From Synergistaceae bacterium (GTDB lineage Bacteria > Synergistota > Synergistia > Synergistales > Aminithiophilaceae): 64,000 nucleotides of DNA. The position numbers were made by a program, and so were the translations under genes. Below, piece after piece: positions 14,828 to 22,548 of the stretch. Below the pieces are notes generated by a model that was given only the letters and a program-made list of their open reading frames with translations, ran no database searches and was not told the DNA's origin. Location: positions 220,247-284,246 of the forward strand of contig JAESII010000005.1 in the NCBI GenBank assembly GCA_016756725.1. Direction: 5' to 3'. Positions within the stretch are counted from its first letter, which is position 1; each line of letters starts with the position of its first letter.

Positions 14828-16945
14828 CTAAGCAAGGGAGAAGATGTCACGGTAGGTCGGGTAGGGCCAGAGAGAGAGGGAGACCAATCCCTCGACCTCG
14901 TCGCACATGGCCCGGAGTCCCTCGTAGAGGGGCATTCCCTCTTCCGTCAGGTGCCGACCCTGCTCCTCGAGGGGAAGGTCGATGAGGGACTTGCGGAGAC
15001 TCTCCAGCCGTTTGGTCCCCTCCATGATGCCCTGACGGAGCCGGACCAGGCGGTGCAGTTCCTCCCGCCACCCCTGCGTCTCCCTTTCCATCGAGGGAGG
15101 AAGATGGTGCAGCGCCTGAGCCTCCTGGCCGATCTGCTGCGACAGGGCCGGGAGAATTCCTTCCCAGATCATGGCCGAGAAAAGCCCCATTTCGATGTCG
15201 ACGGTCTTGCAGTACTGTTCAAGTCGCGTCTCGTAGTAGGCGACGATCTCGCGGTCACTCATGATGCCCAGCGAGTCGAGGAGTTTCCGGTGTTCGGGGA
15301 CGAGGTAGAGGGCCAGGGCCTCAGGCGTCGAGTCGGCGAGGGGAAGGCCCCTTTTGCCGGCCTCTTCGCGCCATTCCGGGGAGTAGCAGTTGCCGTCGAA
15401 GCAGGTCATGCTGCTCTCCCTGTAGGCTTGACGGACGGCGTCGAGGGCCGCGTCGGTGATGTCCCAGCCGCCGTCGGTCCGTTTCTCGATCATCTCGGCC
15501 ATCCCTTCGATACCCCAGCTCCAGAGGGCCACGATCATGGTCAGGGGGCCGGAGATTGACTGGGAGGCTCCAGTGGCACGGAACTCGAACTTGTTGCCCG
15601 TGAAGGCGATGGGCGAGGTCCGGTTCCGGTCGGTGTTGTCCACCTTCACCGAGGGGAGGCGGTTGAGTCCCAGGTTCAGTTCGCTCTTGTCGGGCATGTC
15701 GCTGAAACTGCCTTCCTTGATTTCTTCCAGCAGCTGGCTCAGGACCTCGCCGAGATAGACGCTCATGATCGCCGGAGGTGCCTCGTTCCCTCCGAGGCGG
15801 TGCATGTTGCCCGCCGAGGCCACGGAGGCCCGAAGGAGCCCTCCGAAGCGGGAGACGCCGAGGAGGAGGGCCGTCAGGAAGGCCAAAAACTGGAGGTTCC
15901 GCCTCTGGTTGTTCGAAGGCTCCAGGAGATTGCGCCCTTCGCTGTCGACGAGAGAGAAGTTGGTGTGTTTGCCGCTGCCGTTGAGTCCCATGAAGGGCTT
16001 CTCATGGAGGAGAAGACGGAAGCCGTGCTTGCGCGCCAGCTTGCGCATGACGCCCATCGTGACCTGGTTCTGGTCGGAGGCCAGATTGGCCTCGCAGTGG
16101 AGGGGGGCGAACTCGAACTGGCAGGGTGCCACCTCGTTGTGGCGGGTCTTGATGACGACGCCCAGCCGGGTCAGCTCTTCCTCGACTTCGGCCATGTAGG
16201 CCAGGACGCGGGGATGGATGGAACCGAAGTAATGGTCTTCCATCTGCTGGGCCTTCGGCGGGAGGGAGCCGAAGACGGTCTTGTCGCAATAGAGAAGGTC
16301 GGGCCGCCTACGGGCTACCTCCTCGTCGACGAGGAAGAACTCCTGTTCGGCTCCGACGGTGACCTGGACGTTTTTCACCGTCCTGTTGCCGAAGAGCTTG
16401 AGCAGCCTCAGGGCCCGCGGCTCCAGGGCATCAAGGCCCCTCAGGAGGGGCGTCTTGAGGTCAAGGGGTGTCCCGTCATGGGAGATGAAGACCGAGGGGA
16501 TGCAGAGAGTCCCGCCGCCGCTGTCTTCCAGAATGAAGGCGGGGCTCGTCGGGTCCCAGGCCGTGTAGCCCCGAGCCTCGAAGGTGCTCCGGATGCCTCC
16601 CGAAGGAAGGGACGAGGCGTCCGGTTCGCTCTGGATCAGCTCGTTGCCGGTGAAGGTCTCCAGGGGATAGCCCCTCCGGTCCAAGGAGAGAAAGGCCATG
16701 TGCTTCTCGGCCGTCATCTCCGTCCGAGGCTGAAACCAGTGAGTGTAGTGGGTGACGCCACGATGGATGGCCCACTCCTTCATCGCCATGGCCACGGCGT
16801 TGGCCACGGCCTCGCTCAGGGGGCCGCCGCCTTCGACGGTAGCGACGAGCTGTTCGTAGATATCTCGGGGAAGACGCTCTCTCATGGTTTTCTTGTCAAA
16901 GACGTTGACGGCGAAGACCGACGAGGGGCGAGGCGTTTCTGTCAT
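14828..16945 (-). CDS. glnN: Type III glutamine synthetase
   Basis: This 705-residue ATP-dependent ammonia assimilation enzyme (glutamate + NH3 to glutamine) has the length of GSIII, about 700 residues compared with about 450 for GSI. Visible motifs are VGAEQEFFLVDEE (metal-binding Glu strand), HEKPFMGLNGSGKHTNFS (the GSIII form of the NGSGMH motif) and RLGGNEAPPAIMS (glutamate-binding flap). The start is ATG 16945 because aaaggagg (16956-16963) is well spaced from it and too close to ATG 16954. It is monocistronic, with its own promoter and terminator. In an amino-acid fermenter that excretes ammonia this enzyme probably serves biosynthesis only. Confidence 0.95.
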   Translation of the reverse strand: MTETPRPSSVFAVNVFDKKTMRERLPRDIYEQLVATVEGGGPLSEAVANAVAMAMKEWAIHRGVTHYTHWFQPRTEMTAEKHMAFLSLDRRGYPLETFTGNELIQSEPDASSLPSGGIRSTFEARGYTAWDPTSPAFILEDSGGGTLCIPSVFISHDGTPLDLKTPLLRGLDALEPRALRLLKLFGNRTVKNVQVTVGAEQEFFLVDEEVARRRPDLLYCDKTVFGSLPPKAQQMEDHYFGSIHPRVLAYMAEVEEELTRLGVVIKTRHNEVAPCQFEFAPLHCEANLASDQNQVTMGVMRKLARKHGFRLLLHEKPFMGLNGSGKHTNFSLVDSEGRNLLEPSNNQRRNLQFLAFLTALLLGVSRFGGLLRASVASAGNMHRLGGNEAPPAIMSVYLGEVLSQLLEEIKEGSFSDMPDKSELNLGLNRLPSVKVDNTDRNRTSPIAFTGNKFEFRATGASQSISGPLTMIVALWSWGIEGMAEMIEKRTDGGWDITDAALDAVRQAYRESSMTCFDGNCYSPEWREEAGKRGLPLADSTPEALALYLVPEHRKLLDSLGIMSDREIVAYYETRLEQYCKTVDIEMGLFSAMIWEGILPALSQQIGQEAQALHHLPPSMERETQGWREELHRLVRLRQGIMEGTKRLESLRKSLIDLPLEEQGRHLTEEGMPLYEGLRAMCDEVEGLVSLSLWPYPTYRDIFSLA

Positions 16946-16978
16946 GGCGATCATCCTCCTTTGAGGCAACATGGAGGA

Positions 16979-17007
16979 GTTGTATCACTCTTTCCCCGCA
17001 TATGCAA
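16979..17007 (-). promoter_or_regulatory. Promoter of glnN
   Basis: On the minus strand TTGCAT (17002-17007), a 17-base spacer ending in TGA, and TACAAC (16979-16984) form an extended -10 promoter about 35 bases upstream of the ATG. An A/T-rich palindrome (seven T, then gaaaaaaa on the minus strand) lies just upstream of the -35. Confidence 0.55.
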
Positions 17008-17016
17008 GTTTTTTTC

Positions 17017-17048
17017 AAAAAAAGCCGCATGCTGCTGCTGATTCGGCT
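17017..17048 (-). terminator. Possible terminator of the lysO genes
   Basis: Reading the minus strand, AGCCG (17044-17048) can pair with CGGCT (17023-17027), and seven T residues follow (17017-17023). The stem is only about 5 bp with a large loop, so this is a weak candidate. Confidence 0.35.
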
Positions 17049-17106
17049 GTTTCTGCGCCGATAGGGTGGGATGGAGGCAGGTTTTTGTGAGAATAAAGTG
17101 CGTAGG

Positions 17107-17718
17107 TCACGAGAGAAGGCGATAGAGGAGGGGGACAGCGAAGGGAATCAAAAGGGTGAGGACGACGCCGGAAAGAAAGGAGAAGACGGCGACCTCCTTG
17201 CCGGCGCTGCAGACGATGAAGGGAAGGGCCGTGTCCATGGCCGTCGCTCCGGCGGCGCCGACGGCGCCGCTTTTTCCGAAAAGGCGGACCACCAGAGGCA
17301 TGGCGACGATGATGAGGATCTCTCGGGCCAGGTTGGCGAGGAATCCAACGGTGGCCGCTTCGATGCCAGCAGCCTCCTTGAGGAGGATCATGGTGATGCT
17401 GTAATAGCCGCATCCTGCCGAGGCGGCAGCAGCCAGTCCTACGGGAAGGCCGACGGCGACGCCTACGAGGATGCCGCCGCCGACGCTTCCGATCAAGGCG
17501 GCAACGGGCATGAGAAGGGTGCTCGGTTTGAGGGAACGGAGGCTCTCCCAGAGCCGCTCTTCCTTGCCCATGTCGAGGCCGATGGCGAGAAAAAGGAGAA
17601 CCAGGGCCCCCTTGAGGAGGGGGCCCATGAGGGCCTCGAAGCCTTCCGGCAGGAACCCCGAGGCACCTAGGGCCGTTCCGGCCAGAAGGATCAGGAGGGG
17701 CTTGGCGTCAAAGGCCAT
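17107..17718 (-). CDS. lysO: LysO-family exporter, C-terminal half
   Basis: This 203-residue polytopic membrane protein corresponds to the C-terminal part of LysO/YbjE (DUF340), a proton-coupled L-lysine exporter in E. coli. Hallmarks are the GCGYYSITMILLKEA segment and the loop GATAMDTALPFIVCSAG, both conserved in the family. ATG 17718 (MAFDAKPLLIL) has aggaag 5 bases upstream and lies inside the end of the N-terminal-half gene (11-base overlap), so the two are translationally coupled. An upstream in-frame start (17757) would lie deeper in the neighbouring gene. The substrate is inferred from the family. Confidence 0.8.
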   Translation of the reverse strand: MAFDAKPLLILLAGTALGASGFLPEGFEALMGPLLKGALVLLFLAIGLDMGKEERLWESLRSLKPSTLLMPVAALIGSVGGGILVGVAVGLPVGLAAAASAGCGYYSITMILLKEAAGIEAATVGFLANLAREILIIVAMPLVVRLFGKSGAVGAAGATAMDTALPFIVCSAGKEVAVFSFLSGVVLTLLIPFAVPLLYRLLS

Positions 17719-17980
17719 GGCGGCTTCCTGCAAGACGGCAGAGGAGGGCACTGCCAACGAGCCCTCCCAAGCAGAGGGCGAGAGCCCTCAGACCCAGGCC
17801 GCCCATTTCGCTCAGGAGGGATCGGTAGCTGCCCAGCTCGCAGCCGATGAGAAAGAGGAGCAGATAGATCGCCCCCGTCAGGGCCAGGGAGCTTCTGTCG
17901 GCAAGCGGCTTCGGCAGAAGCCTTCTCCTGCCGACGGCGATGCCGACGACGAGGCAGAGGGCGAAGAGCAGGATATCCAA
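17708..17980 (-). CDS. LysO-family exporter, N-terminal half
   Basis: This 90-residue membrane protein with three hydrophobic segments (DILLFALCLVVGIAVG; SLALTGAIYLLLFLIGCELGS; LGLRALALCLGGLVGSALL) matches the first part of LysO/DUF340. It starts at TTG 17980 with only a weak ribosome site. Two-gene LysO systems are found in several anaerobes, so the split is probably normal and not a mutation: the halves overlap with a clean stop and start. It lies 3 bases after the flavodoxin-like gene and is likely co-transcribed with it. Confidence 0.75.
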   Translation of the reverse strand: MDILLFALCLVVGIAVGRRRLLPKPLADRSSLALTGAIYLLLFLIGCELGSYRSLLSEMGGLGLRALALCLGGLVGSALLCRLAGSRHGL

Positions 17981-17983
17981 AAG

Positions 17984-18541
17984 CTAGAGGACGGACTGGC
18001 CGGCCAGTCTCAGTTTCTGCAGCAGCTCGGAGCGCTTCGACGCCTCGTCCCGGCCGTGAAGGCCGGTGAAGCAGAATTCTCCGGCGATGGTCATCTTAAG
18101 GAGCGAACAGGAGCGCCGGAAACTGAAGAGGAGTCCCTGAAAACAGCTGCCCTCGGCGTCGCCTGCGGCGCTGACGAGGATAGCCTTCTTCCCCTCAAGG
18201 GTAAAGGCGCCGGGTTTATCTCCGTAGGCGAAGGGCAAGAAGCGGTCCCAGAGGGTCTTGACCGGTCCGCTCCAGCTGTACCAGTAGAGAGGGGAGGCGA
18301 AGAGGATCGCGTCGGAATCCTTCAGCGAGGCGTAAAGCGGCTTGAGCCCGTCCTCGATGACGCAGGGGCCTCCCTGGCTCCAGCACTGGCGGCAGTCGGT
18401 GCAGCCGCTGAAGTCCATTTCCTGAAGGCGGAACCGGTCGACCCGCGCTGTCTTTTCCGAGGACGAGAGAAAGGCCTCGGCCAGGGTCTCCGTGTTGCCT
18501 CCCTTGCGGGGACTGCCGAGGATTAGCGTGACCTTTGTCAT
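17984..18541 (-). CDS. Flavodoxin-like NADPH-dependent FMN reductase / iron-sulfur flavoprotein family
   Basis: This 185-residue flavodoxin fold begins MTKVTLILGSPRKGGNTETL, the phosphate-binding loop for FMN (GSPRxxGNT). It continues with a cysteine cluster CTDCRQCWSQGGPC typical of iron-sulfur flavoprotein relatives, and FASPLYWYSWSGPVKTLWDR, the second flavin loop. It is likely to transfer electrons from NAD(P)H to small acceptors; the physiological partner is unknown. A ribosome site is present upstream of ATG 18541. It precedes the two LysO genes in the same direction. Confidence 0.82.
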   Translation of the reverse strand: MTKVTLILGSPRKGGNTETLAEAFLSSSEKTARVDRFRLQEMDFSGCTDCRQCWSQGGPCVIEDGLKPLYASLKDSDAILFASPLYWYSWSGPVKTLWDRFLPFAYGDKPGAFTLEGKKAILVSAAGDAEGSCFQGLLFSFRRSCSLLKMTIAGEFCFTGLHGRDEASKRSELLQKLRLAGQSVL

Positions 18542-18621
18542 GATCGTCTTCCTCCTTTTTCCCTTTTTCGGGACCTGCCTGTTTTTTCGGAGATGTCACC
18601 GCGATCAAGCATACCATCTTT

Positions 18622-19599
18622 TCACCGTCTTTCGCAGAGCCCTTTGAGGAACCAGAAGAGCACCGCGGCAGCCAGAGCAGAGGTCCTGCCGTCGACGTCG
18701 AGAGGGGGGCTCGTCTCCATGATGTCAAAAAAGCGTACCCGTTCCGTCCTCCCGGCCAGATAGGCCACCTTTTCCAGATCCTGGGCTGAGAGTCCGTTGG
18801 GGTTGCTGGCCGAGGCACCGGGGGCGTCGGTGCTCCGGGCGGCGTCGATGTCCACGGAGACGGCCACGGCCCGGGTGCCTTCGCCTGCCGCCTGGAGGGC
18901 CTGAAGGAAGGTCTCCATCGGTCTGCCCTGCAGTGATTTCAGGGTGAAGATTGAAGCTCCGGCGTCGCGGAGCCACTGGTAATACCAGGGGGAATTGTGG
19001 AGCTCCTGGATGCCGAATTCGGCGAAGTTCCTCCCCTTGAGGGGTTTCCCCGGCAGTTCCTCAAGGATGCGGAAGAAAGGGGTCCCGCTCGTCAGTCCGT
19101 GGCTCATGTCCCTCACGTCGAGGTGGCTGTCGACGTTGATGACGCCCAGTTCCCCCTCGCCCAGACCGAGGCCGTCGACGAAACCGTGGAGGCCCGGATA
19201 GGTCAGGTCATGGCCTCCGCCGAGGACGATGGGGATCACCCCTTTTGAGGCCACGGCGGCGACGACCGATCGCGTCCCCTCGTGGACCTCCTCGAGGGTT
19301 TTCCCCTCGGTGCGGATATCGCCGACGTCGACGATGGAAAGATCGCTTAGGGGCGGTCTGAAGCCCGGCGTGAGGCGGTAGAAGGCCTTGCGGATGAATC
19401 TCGGCCCCAGCCGTGCCCCCTCGCGTCCGCCGTTGGCCCGGATTCCCCGGTCCTCGGGGACGCCCATGAGGGCCACGTCAACGCCGTCCAGGGAGGAATC
19501 TGGAGAAAAGGGACGGACGATCTCCCCCATGCGCGGATCCTTTTCGTCGTCTTTCGAGAAAAACAGTTCCCTTTCAGGAGGAACCAGTTCTTTCCACAA
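18622..19599 (-). CDS. hutG: Ureohydrolase family, probable formimidoylglutamase
   Basis: About 325 residues of the arginase/agmatinase/formimidoylglutamase superfamily. Binuclear manganese motifs are seen in order: GGGHDLTYPG, NVDSHLDVRD (DxHxD) and SVDIDAARSTDAPG (DxD). The region GVPEDRGIRANGGREGARLGP resembles formimidoylglutamase (HutG) more than agmatinase, suggesting N-formimidoyl-glutamate cleavage in histidine breakdown, but agmatinase or guanidino acid hydrolase cannot be excluded. ATG 19635 looks like an obvious start but is overlapped by a consensus -10 element, so TTG 19599 with a ggggggtga ribosome site 6 bases upstream is preferred. No other hut gene is nearby. Confidence 0.78.
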   Translation of the reverse strand: MWKELVPPERELFFSKDDEKDPRMGEIVRPFSPDSSLDGVDVALMGVPEDRGIRANGGREGARLGPRFIRKAFYRLTPGFRPPLSDLSIVDVGDIRTEGKTLEEVHEGTRSVVAAVASKGVIPIVLGGGHDLTYPGLHGFVDGLGLGEGELGVINVDSHLDVRDMSHGLTSGTPFFRILEELPGKPLKGRNFAEFGIQELHNSPWYYQWLRDAGASIFTLKSLQGRPMETFLQALQAAGEGTRAVAVSVDIDAARSTDAPGASASNPNGLSAQDLEKVAYLAGRTERVRFFDIMETSPPLDVDGRTSALAAAVLFWFLKGLCERR

Positions 19600-19633
19600 G
19601 AGGTTCACCCCCCGACTTGTCGATGTGTCGGCC

Positions 19634-19662
19634 ATTATAGGCCTCGCGTCACAGGACGACAA
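19634..19662 (-). promoter_or_regulatory. hutG: Promoter of the ureohydrolase gene
   Basis: On the minus strand TTGTCG (19657-19662), a 17-base spacer and a perfect TATAAT (19634-19639). Transcription should start near 19627, inside the longest reading frame, which supports the TTG 19599 start. Confidence 0.6.
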
Positions 19663-19667
19663 TGACC

Positions 19668-19697
19668 TCAACAGGAAGTCGTCAGTTCTGCTAATAT
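19668..19697 (+). promoter_or_regulatory. Possible promoter of the 2-hydroxyacid dehydrogenase operon
   Basis: TCAACA (19668-19673), an 18-base spacer and TAATAT (19692-19697), divergent from the ureohydrolase promoter, about 30 bases before the ATG at 19726. The match is moderate. Confidence 0.35.
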
Positions 19698-19725
19698 GAA
19701 AAGGTTGGGTGAGGAGGTGAGGCGG

Positions 19726-20679
19726 ATGAGAGTCCTTTTCTGCGGAAAGACCTTTGCGGGCATCGCGGACCTGCTCCGGGAGCCCTTCGCGGCTCACGAG
19801 ACCCGCATCGGTGAAGACTGGCAGGATCACCTTCCCTGGGCGGAAGTGATTGTCATCCCGCCTCTGCCCGTCGATGCGGCCCTTCTGGCCCGGGCTCCGA
19901 AACTGAAGCTGATCCACCAGTGGGGAGCCGGTGTCGACCACGTCGACTTCGAGGAGATCCGAAAAAGCGGCCTGGCCTTCTGCAACGTTCCCTCCCGTGG
20001 AACGGGCAACGCCGAAGGCGTCGCCGAAACGGCCCTTCTCCTCGCTCTTCTTCTGGCCCGCCGATTTTTCCGGTCCCAGCAGAACCTGGTTCTGGGCCGA
20101 CTCTACGCCCCTCAGGGTGTGGCTATGTGGCGGAAGAAAGCAGCTGTCGTCGGCCTGGGGCAGCTCGGACGCTGCCTTGTCGAACGCCTTCAGGGGCTGG
20201 GGATGGATGTCGTCGGCGTCAACCGTGAAACACCGGCCGATCTGGACGGCTGGGGGGCTCTTTCTTTCTTCCCTCTTCGTCGTCTGCACGAGGCCCTGGC
20301 GGGGTGCCGCTTCGTCTTTCCCGCTCTTGCCCTCAACGCCGAGACGGAGGGGCTTTTCGACGCGAAGACCTTGAGAGCTATGGACGAAGGGAGTTATCTT
20401 ATCAACGTGGCTCGAGCAGGGCTGATCCGCCGCGAGGCCCTGGAAGCGGCCCTCGACGCGGGGCACCTCGCCGGAGCGGGGCTGGACGTCTTCTGGGACG
20501 AGCCGGTTTCTCCCGACGATCCCCTTCTGGCCCGGCCTGACGTGATCGTGACGCCCCACATCGGCGGCGTCACTGACGGGGCCGTTGCCGGCATCGCCAG
20601 CTTCATCGGTGCCAACGTCGACAGGCTTGCCGCGGGGAAGCCGCTCCTTTCCCGTCGTGATGGAGGTGACGTCCCATGA
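19726..20679 (+). CDS. D-isomer-specific 2-hydroxyacid dehydrogenase
   Basis: This 317-residue NAD(P)-dependent dehydrogenase has the split substrate domain at both ends and a Rossmann domain with AAVVGLGQLGRCLVERL (GxGxxG). NVARAGLIRREALEAAL contains the active-site Arg region, and DEPVSPDDPLL then TPHIGG supply the catalytic Glu and His. Substrates of the family include D-lactate, glycerate, hydroxypyruvate and phosphoglycerate, and the true one is not predictable here. ATG 19726 is chosen because gaggaggtgag (19709-19719) is ideally spaced; the ATG at 19696 lies upstream of that site. It overlaps the next gene by 4 bases. Confidence 0.88.
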   Translation: MRVLFCGKTFAGIADLLREPFAAHETRIGEDWQDHLPWAEVIVIPPLPVDAALLARAPKLKLIHQWGAGVDHVDFEEIRKSGLAFCNVPSRGTGNAEGVAETALLLALLLARRFFRSQQNLVLGRLYAPQGVAMWRKKAAVVGLGQLGRCLVERLQGLGMDVVGVNRETPADLDGWGALSFFPLRRLHEALAGCRFVFPALALNAETEGLFDAKTLRAMDEGSYLINVARAGLIRREALEAALDAGHLAGAGLDVFWDEPVSPDDPLLARPDVIVTPHIGGVTDGAVAGIASFIGANVDRLAAGKPLLSRRDGGDVP

Positions 20680-21860
20680 AGAAGCAGGCCATCCTGGCCC
20701 CGAGAGGCCTGGAACGGCTCCTTGCCCGCCATCCCTGGATCTTCCGCGGTGACCTGGCATCCCTTCCCGAAGGGGAGGCCGGCGATCTCGTCGCCGTCGG
20801 CGACAGGCCCGGCAGGGTTCTCGCCTGGGGCCTGTGGAATCCCCAGACCTCTCTTGCCCTGAGGCTTCTCTTCTGGGGAAGGGACAAGCCCGATCTGCCC
20901 CGTCTCCTTTTGGGGAGGCTCCAGGCCGCCCTCGATCTACGCCGACGCTGGTGCCCCGGCGAGGATGCCTTCCGACTCGTCCACGGCGAAGCAGACGGCC
21001 TCCCCGGGCTCATCGTCGATGTCTACGGTGACGTCCTCTGTCTTCAGTTTCTCTCTCTCGCCTGGCACCGGCAGCAGGAGCTGATCCTCAACTGCCTCGA
21101 CGGTCTTTTGAGTCCCTCGGCGGTGATCCTGCGCAACGACGTCCGCCAGATCGAACGGGAAGGTCTCGTGCCGGAGAAGGCCCTTCTTCGCGGGGTCTTC
21201 GAGCCCGGAGAGAGCCGCATCGTTTCCCTGGGTGATCTCAAGGGAGTCGTCTACCCTCTGGAGGGGCAGAAGACAGGGCTCTATCTCGACGTCCGTCACT
21301 ATCCCCGCCTCCTCCAGGGACTCTGTCAGGGTGCCTCCGTCCTGGATGCCTTCTGCTTTCAGGGTCAGTTTTCCCTTCATGCCCTTCTCTACGGAGCCCG
21401 GGAGGTGACGGCCATCGACCAGTCCGCTCCGGCTCTGGAGGCGGCGCAGGAGAGTCTGGCCCTCTGCGGCCTGCCGCCCCGGGTTGACTGGGTCTGCGGC
21501 AACGTTTTCGACGAACTGCGCCGCTTTGAGGAGGAGCAGCGGACCTTCGACGTCGTCGTCGTCGATCCTCCCCCCTTCGCGCCGAGCCGGCGCCAGGTCG
21601 ATTCGGCCCGTCGGGGCTACAAGGATCTTGCCCTTCGCGCCATGAGGCTTTTGAGGTCCGGCGGGACCCTGCTTTTCTTCTCCTGCTCTCACGCCTTCAG
21701 CCGACAGTCTCTCCTGGAAGTGCTCCACGAGGCCGCACGGGACGCGAAGAGGTCCCTGCGGGTCGTCACCGAACTGCACCAGCCGCCCGATCATCCCGTC
21801 CTGCCTCAGGTGCCGGAGACGGATTACCTGAAAGGTTTTGCCCTGGAGGTCTCGATGTGA
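20676..21860 (+). CDS. Class I rRNA large-subunit methyltransferase, RlmI/RlmK-like
   Basis: This 394-residue protein has an N-terminal PUA domain (ARHPWIFRGDLASLPEGEAGD), a central beta-barrel-like linker and a C-terminal SAM-dependent methyltransferase domain. The latter shows VLDAFCFQGQFSLHAL as motif I, VTAIDQSAPALEAA as motif II and DVVVVDPPPFAPSRR as catalytic motif IV. RlmI makes m5C1962 in 23S rRNA of E. coli, and a cysteine (FFSCSH) is present where the m5C nucleophile is expected. The gene is in an operon with the dehydrogenase and a phosphatase, joined by short overlaps. Confidence 0.88.
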   Translation: MKKQAILAPRGLERLLARHPWIFRGDLASLPEGEAGDLVAVGDRPGRVLAWGLWNPQTSLALRLLFWGRDKPDLPRLLLGRLQAALDLRRRWCPGEDAFRLVHGEADGLPGLIVDVYGDVLCLQFLSLAWHRQQELILNCLDGLLSPSAVILRNDVRQIEREGLVPEKALLRGVFEPGESRIVSLGDLKGVVYPLEGQKTGLYLDVRHYPRLLQGLCQGASVLDAFCFQGQFSLHALLYGAREVTAIDQSAPALEAAQESLALCGLPPRVDWVCGNVFDELRRFEEEQRTFDVVVVDPPPFAPSRRQVDSARRGYKDLALRAMRLLRSGGTLLFFSCSHAFSRQSLLEVLHEAARDAKRSLRVVTELHQPPDHPVLPQVPETDYLKGFALEVSM

Positions 21861-22519
21861 ACCTGAAGACAAAAGCGATTCTTTTCGACTTTGACCTGAC
21901 CCTCGTCGACAGCAGCTGGGGGATCACGCACTGCCTTAATCTTCTCGCAACGGAACAGGGGCTCCGCCCCCTTTCCCGCGAGGAAGTGCTCGTGACAATC
22001 GGCGAGCCCATCGCCGTTGCCTGGGAGAGGCTCTGGGGCCATTACGATCCCCGGTGGGTCGAAAGCTACCGGGAGCGCTACCGCCAAGAGGAGATCTCCC
22101 GCGTCAGGCCTTTCCCGTCGACAGGTCCCGTCCTGGAGGCCCTGAAGGAGGGGGGCTTCCGTCTCGGTGTCGTCTCCAACCGAGGTAACGCCAAGCTGGC
22201 CGTCGAAGGGGCCGGACTGGGCTGGGCCTTCGAAATCGTCTTCGGCCTTGAAGACGTCGACCGTCCCAAACCCGCCCCCGATCCTCTCCTGAAAGCCATG
22301 GACTCTCTCGGCGTCGATGGTGAGGGCGTTCTGTACGTGGGTGACACCGATATCGACATGGCCACCGCCGTGGCGGCTTCGGTCAAAGGCGTCGGCATGA
22401 CGACGGGGAACTTCGACCGCTCGGGCCTGATCGAGGCTGGAGCCTGGACGGTCCTAGACGATCTGGCTGAGCTGTGCCCCCTCGTCGGACTGCCTTTTCC
22501 CTGCGGTGCCCGCCTGTGA
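21857..22519 (+). CDS. HAD-superfamily phosphatase (phosphoglycolate phosphatase-like)
   Basis: This 220-residue HAD hydrolase shows all four motifs: FDFDLTLVDS (nucleophile Asp), VVSNRG (Ser/Thr motif II), KPAPDPLLKAM (Lys motif III) and YVGDTDIDMATA (Mg-binding Asp pair). A helical cap lies between motifs I and II, as in phosphoglycolate phosphatases and pyrophosphatase PpaX. The substrate is not predictable. GTG 21857 overlaps the preceding stop. Confidence 0.87.
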   Translation: MNLKTKAILFDFDLTLVDSSWGITHCLNLLATEQGLRPLSREEVLVTIGEPIAVAWERLWGHYDPRWVESYRERYRQEEISRVRPFPSTGPVLEALKEGGFRLGVVSNRGNAKLAVEGAGLGWAFEIVFGLEDVDRPKPAPDPLLKAMDSLGVDGEGVLYVGDTDIDMATAVAASVKGVGMTTGNFDRSGLIEAGAWTVLDDLAELCPLVGLPFPCGARL

Positions 22520-22548
22520 CGGATACTTTTTCTGGAGGCAAGGATCCG

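Noticed and set aside
15800-17041. 413-codon open frame on the plus strand across glnN
   Set aside because: It is antisense to a clear type III glutamine synthetase with all motifs, and the translated product looks random.
19600-20760. N-terminal extension of the ureohydrolase frame on the minus strand
   Set aside because: It runs antisense through the 2-hydroxyacid dehydrogenase. A ribosome site and promoter support a start near 19599.
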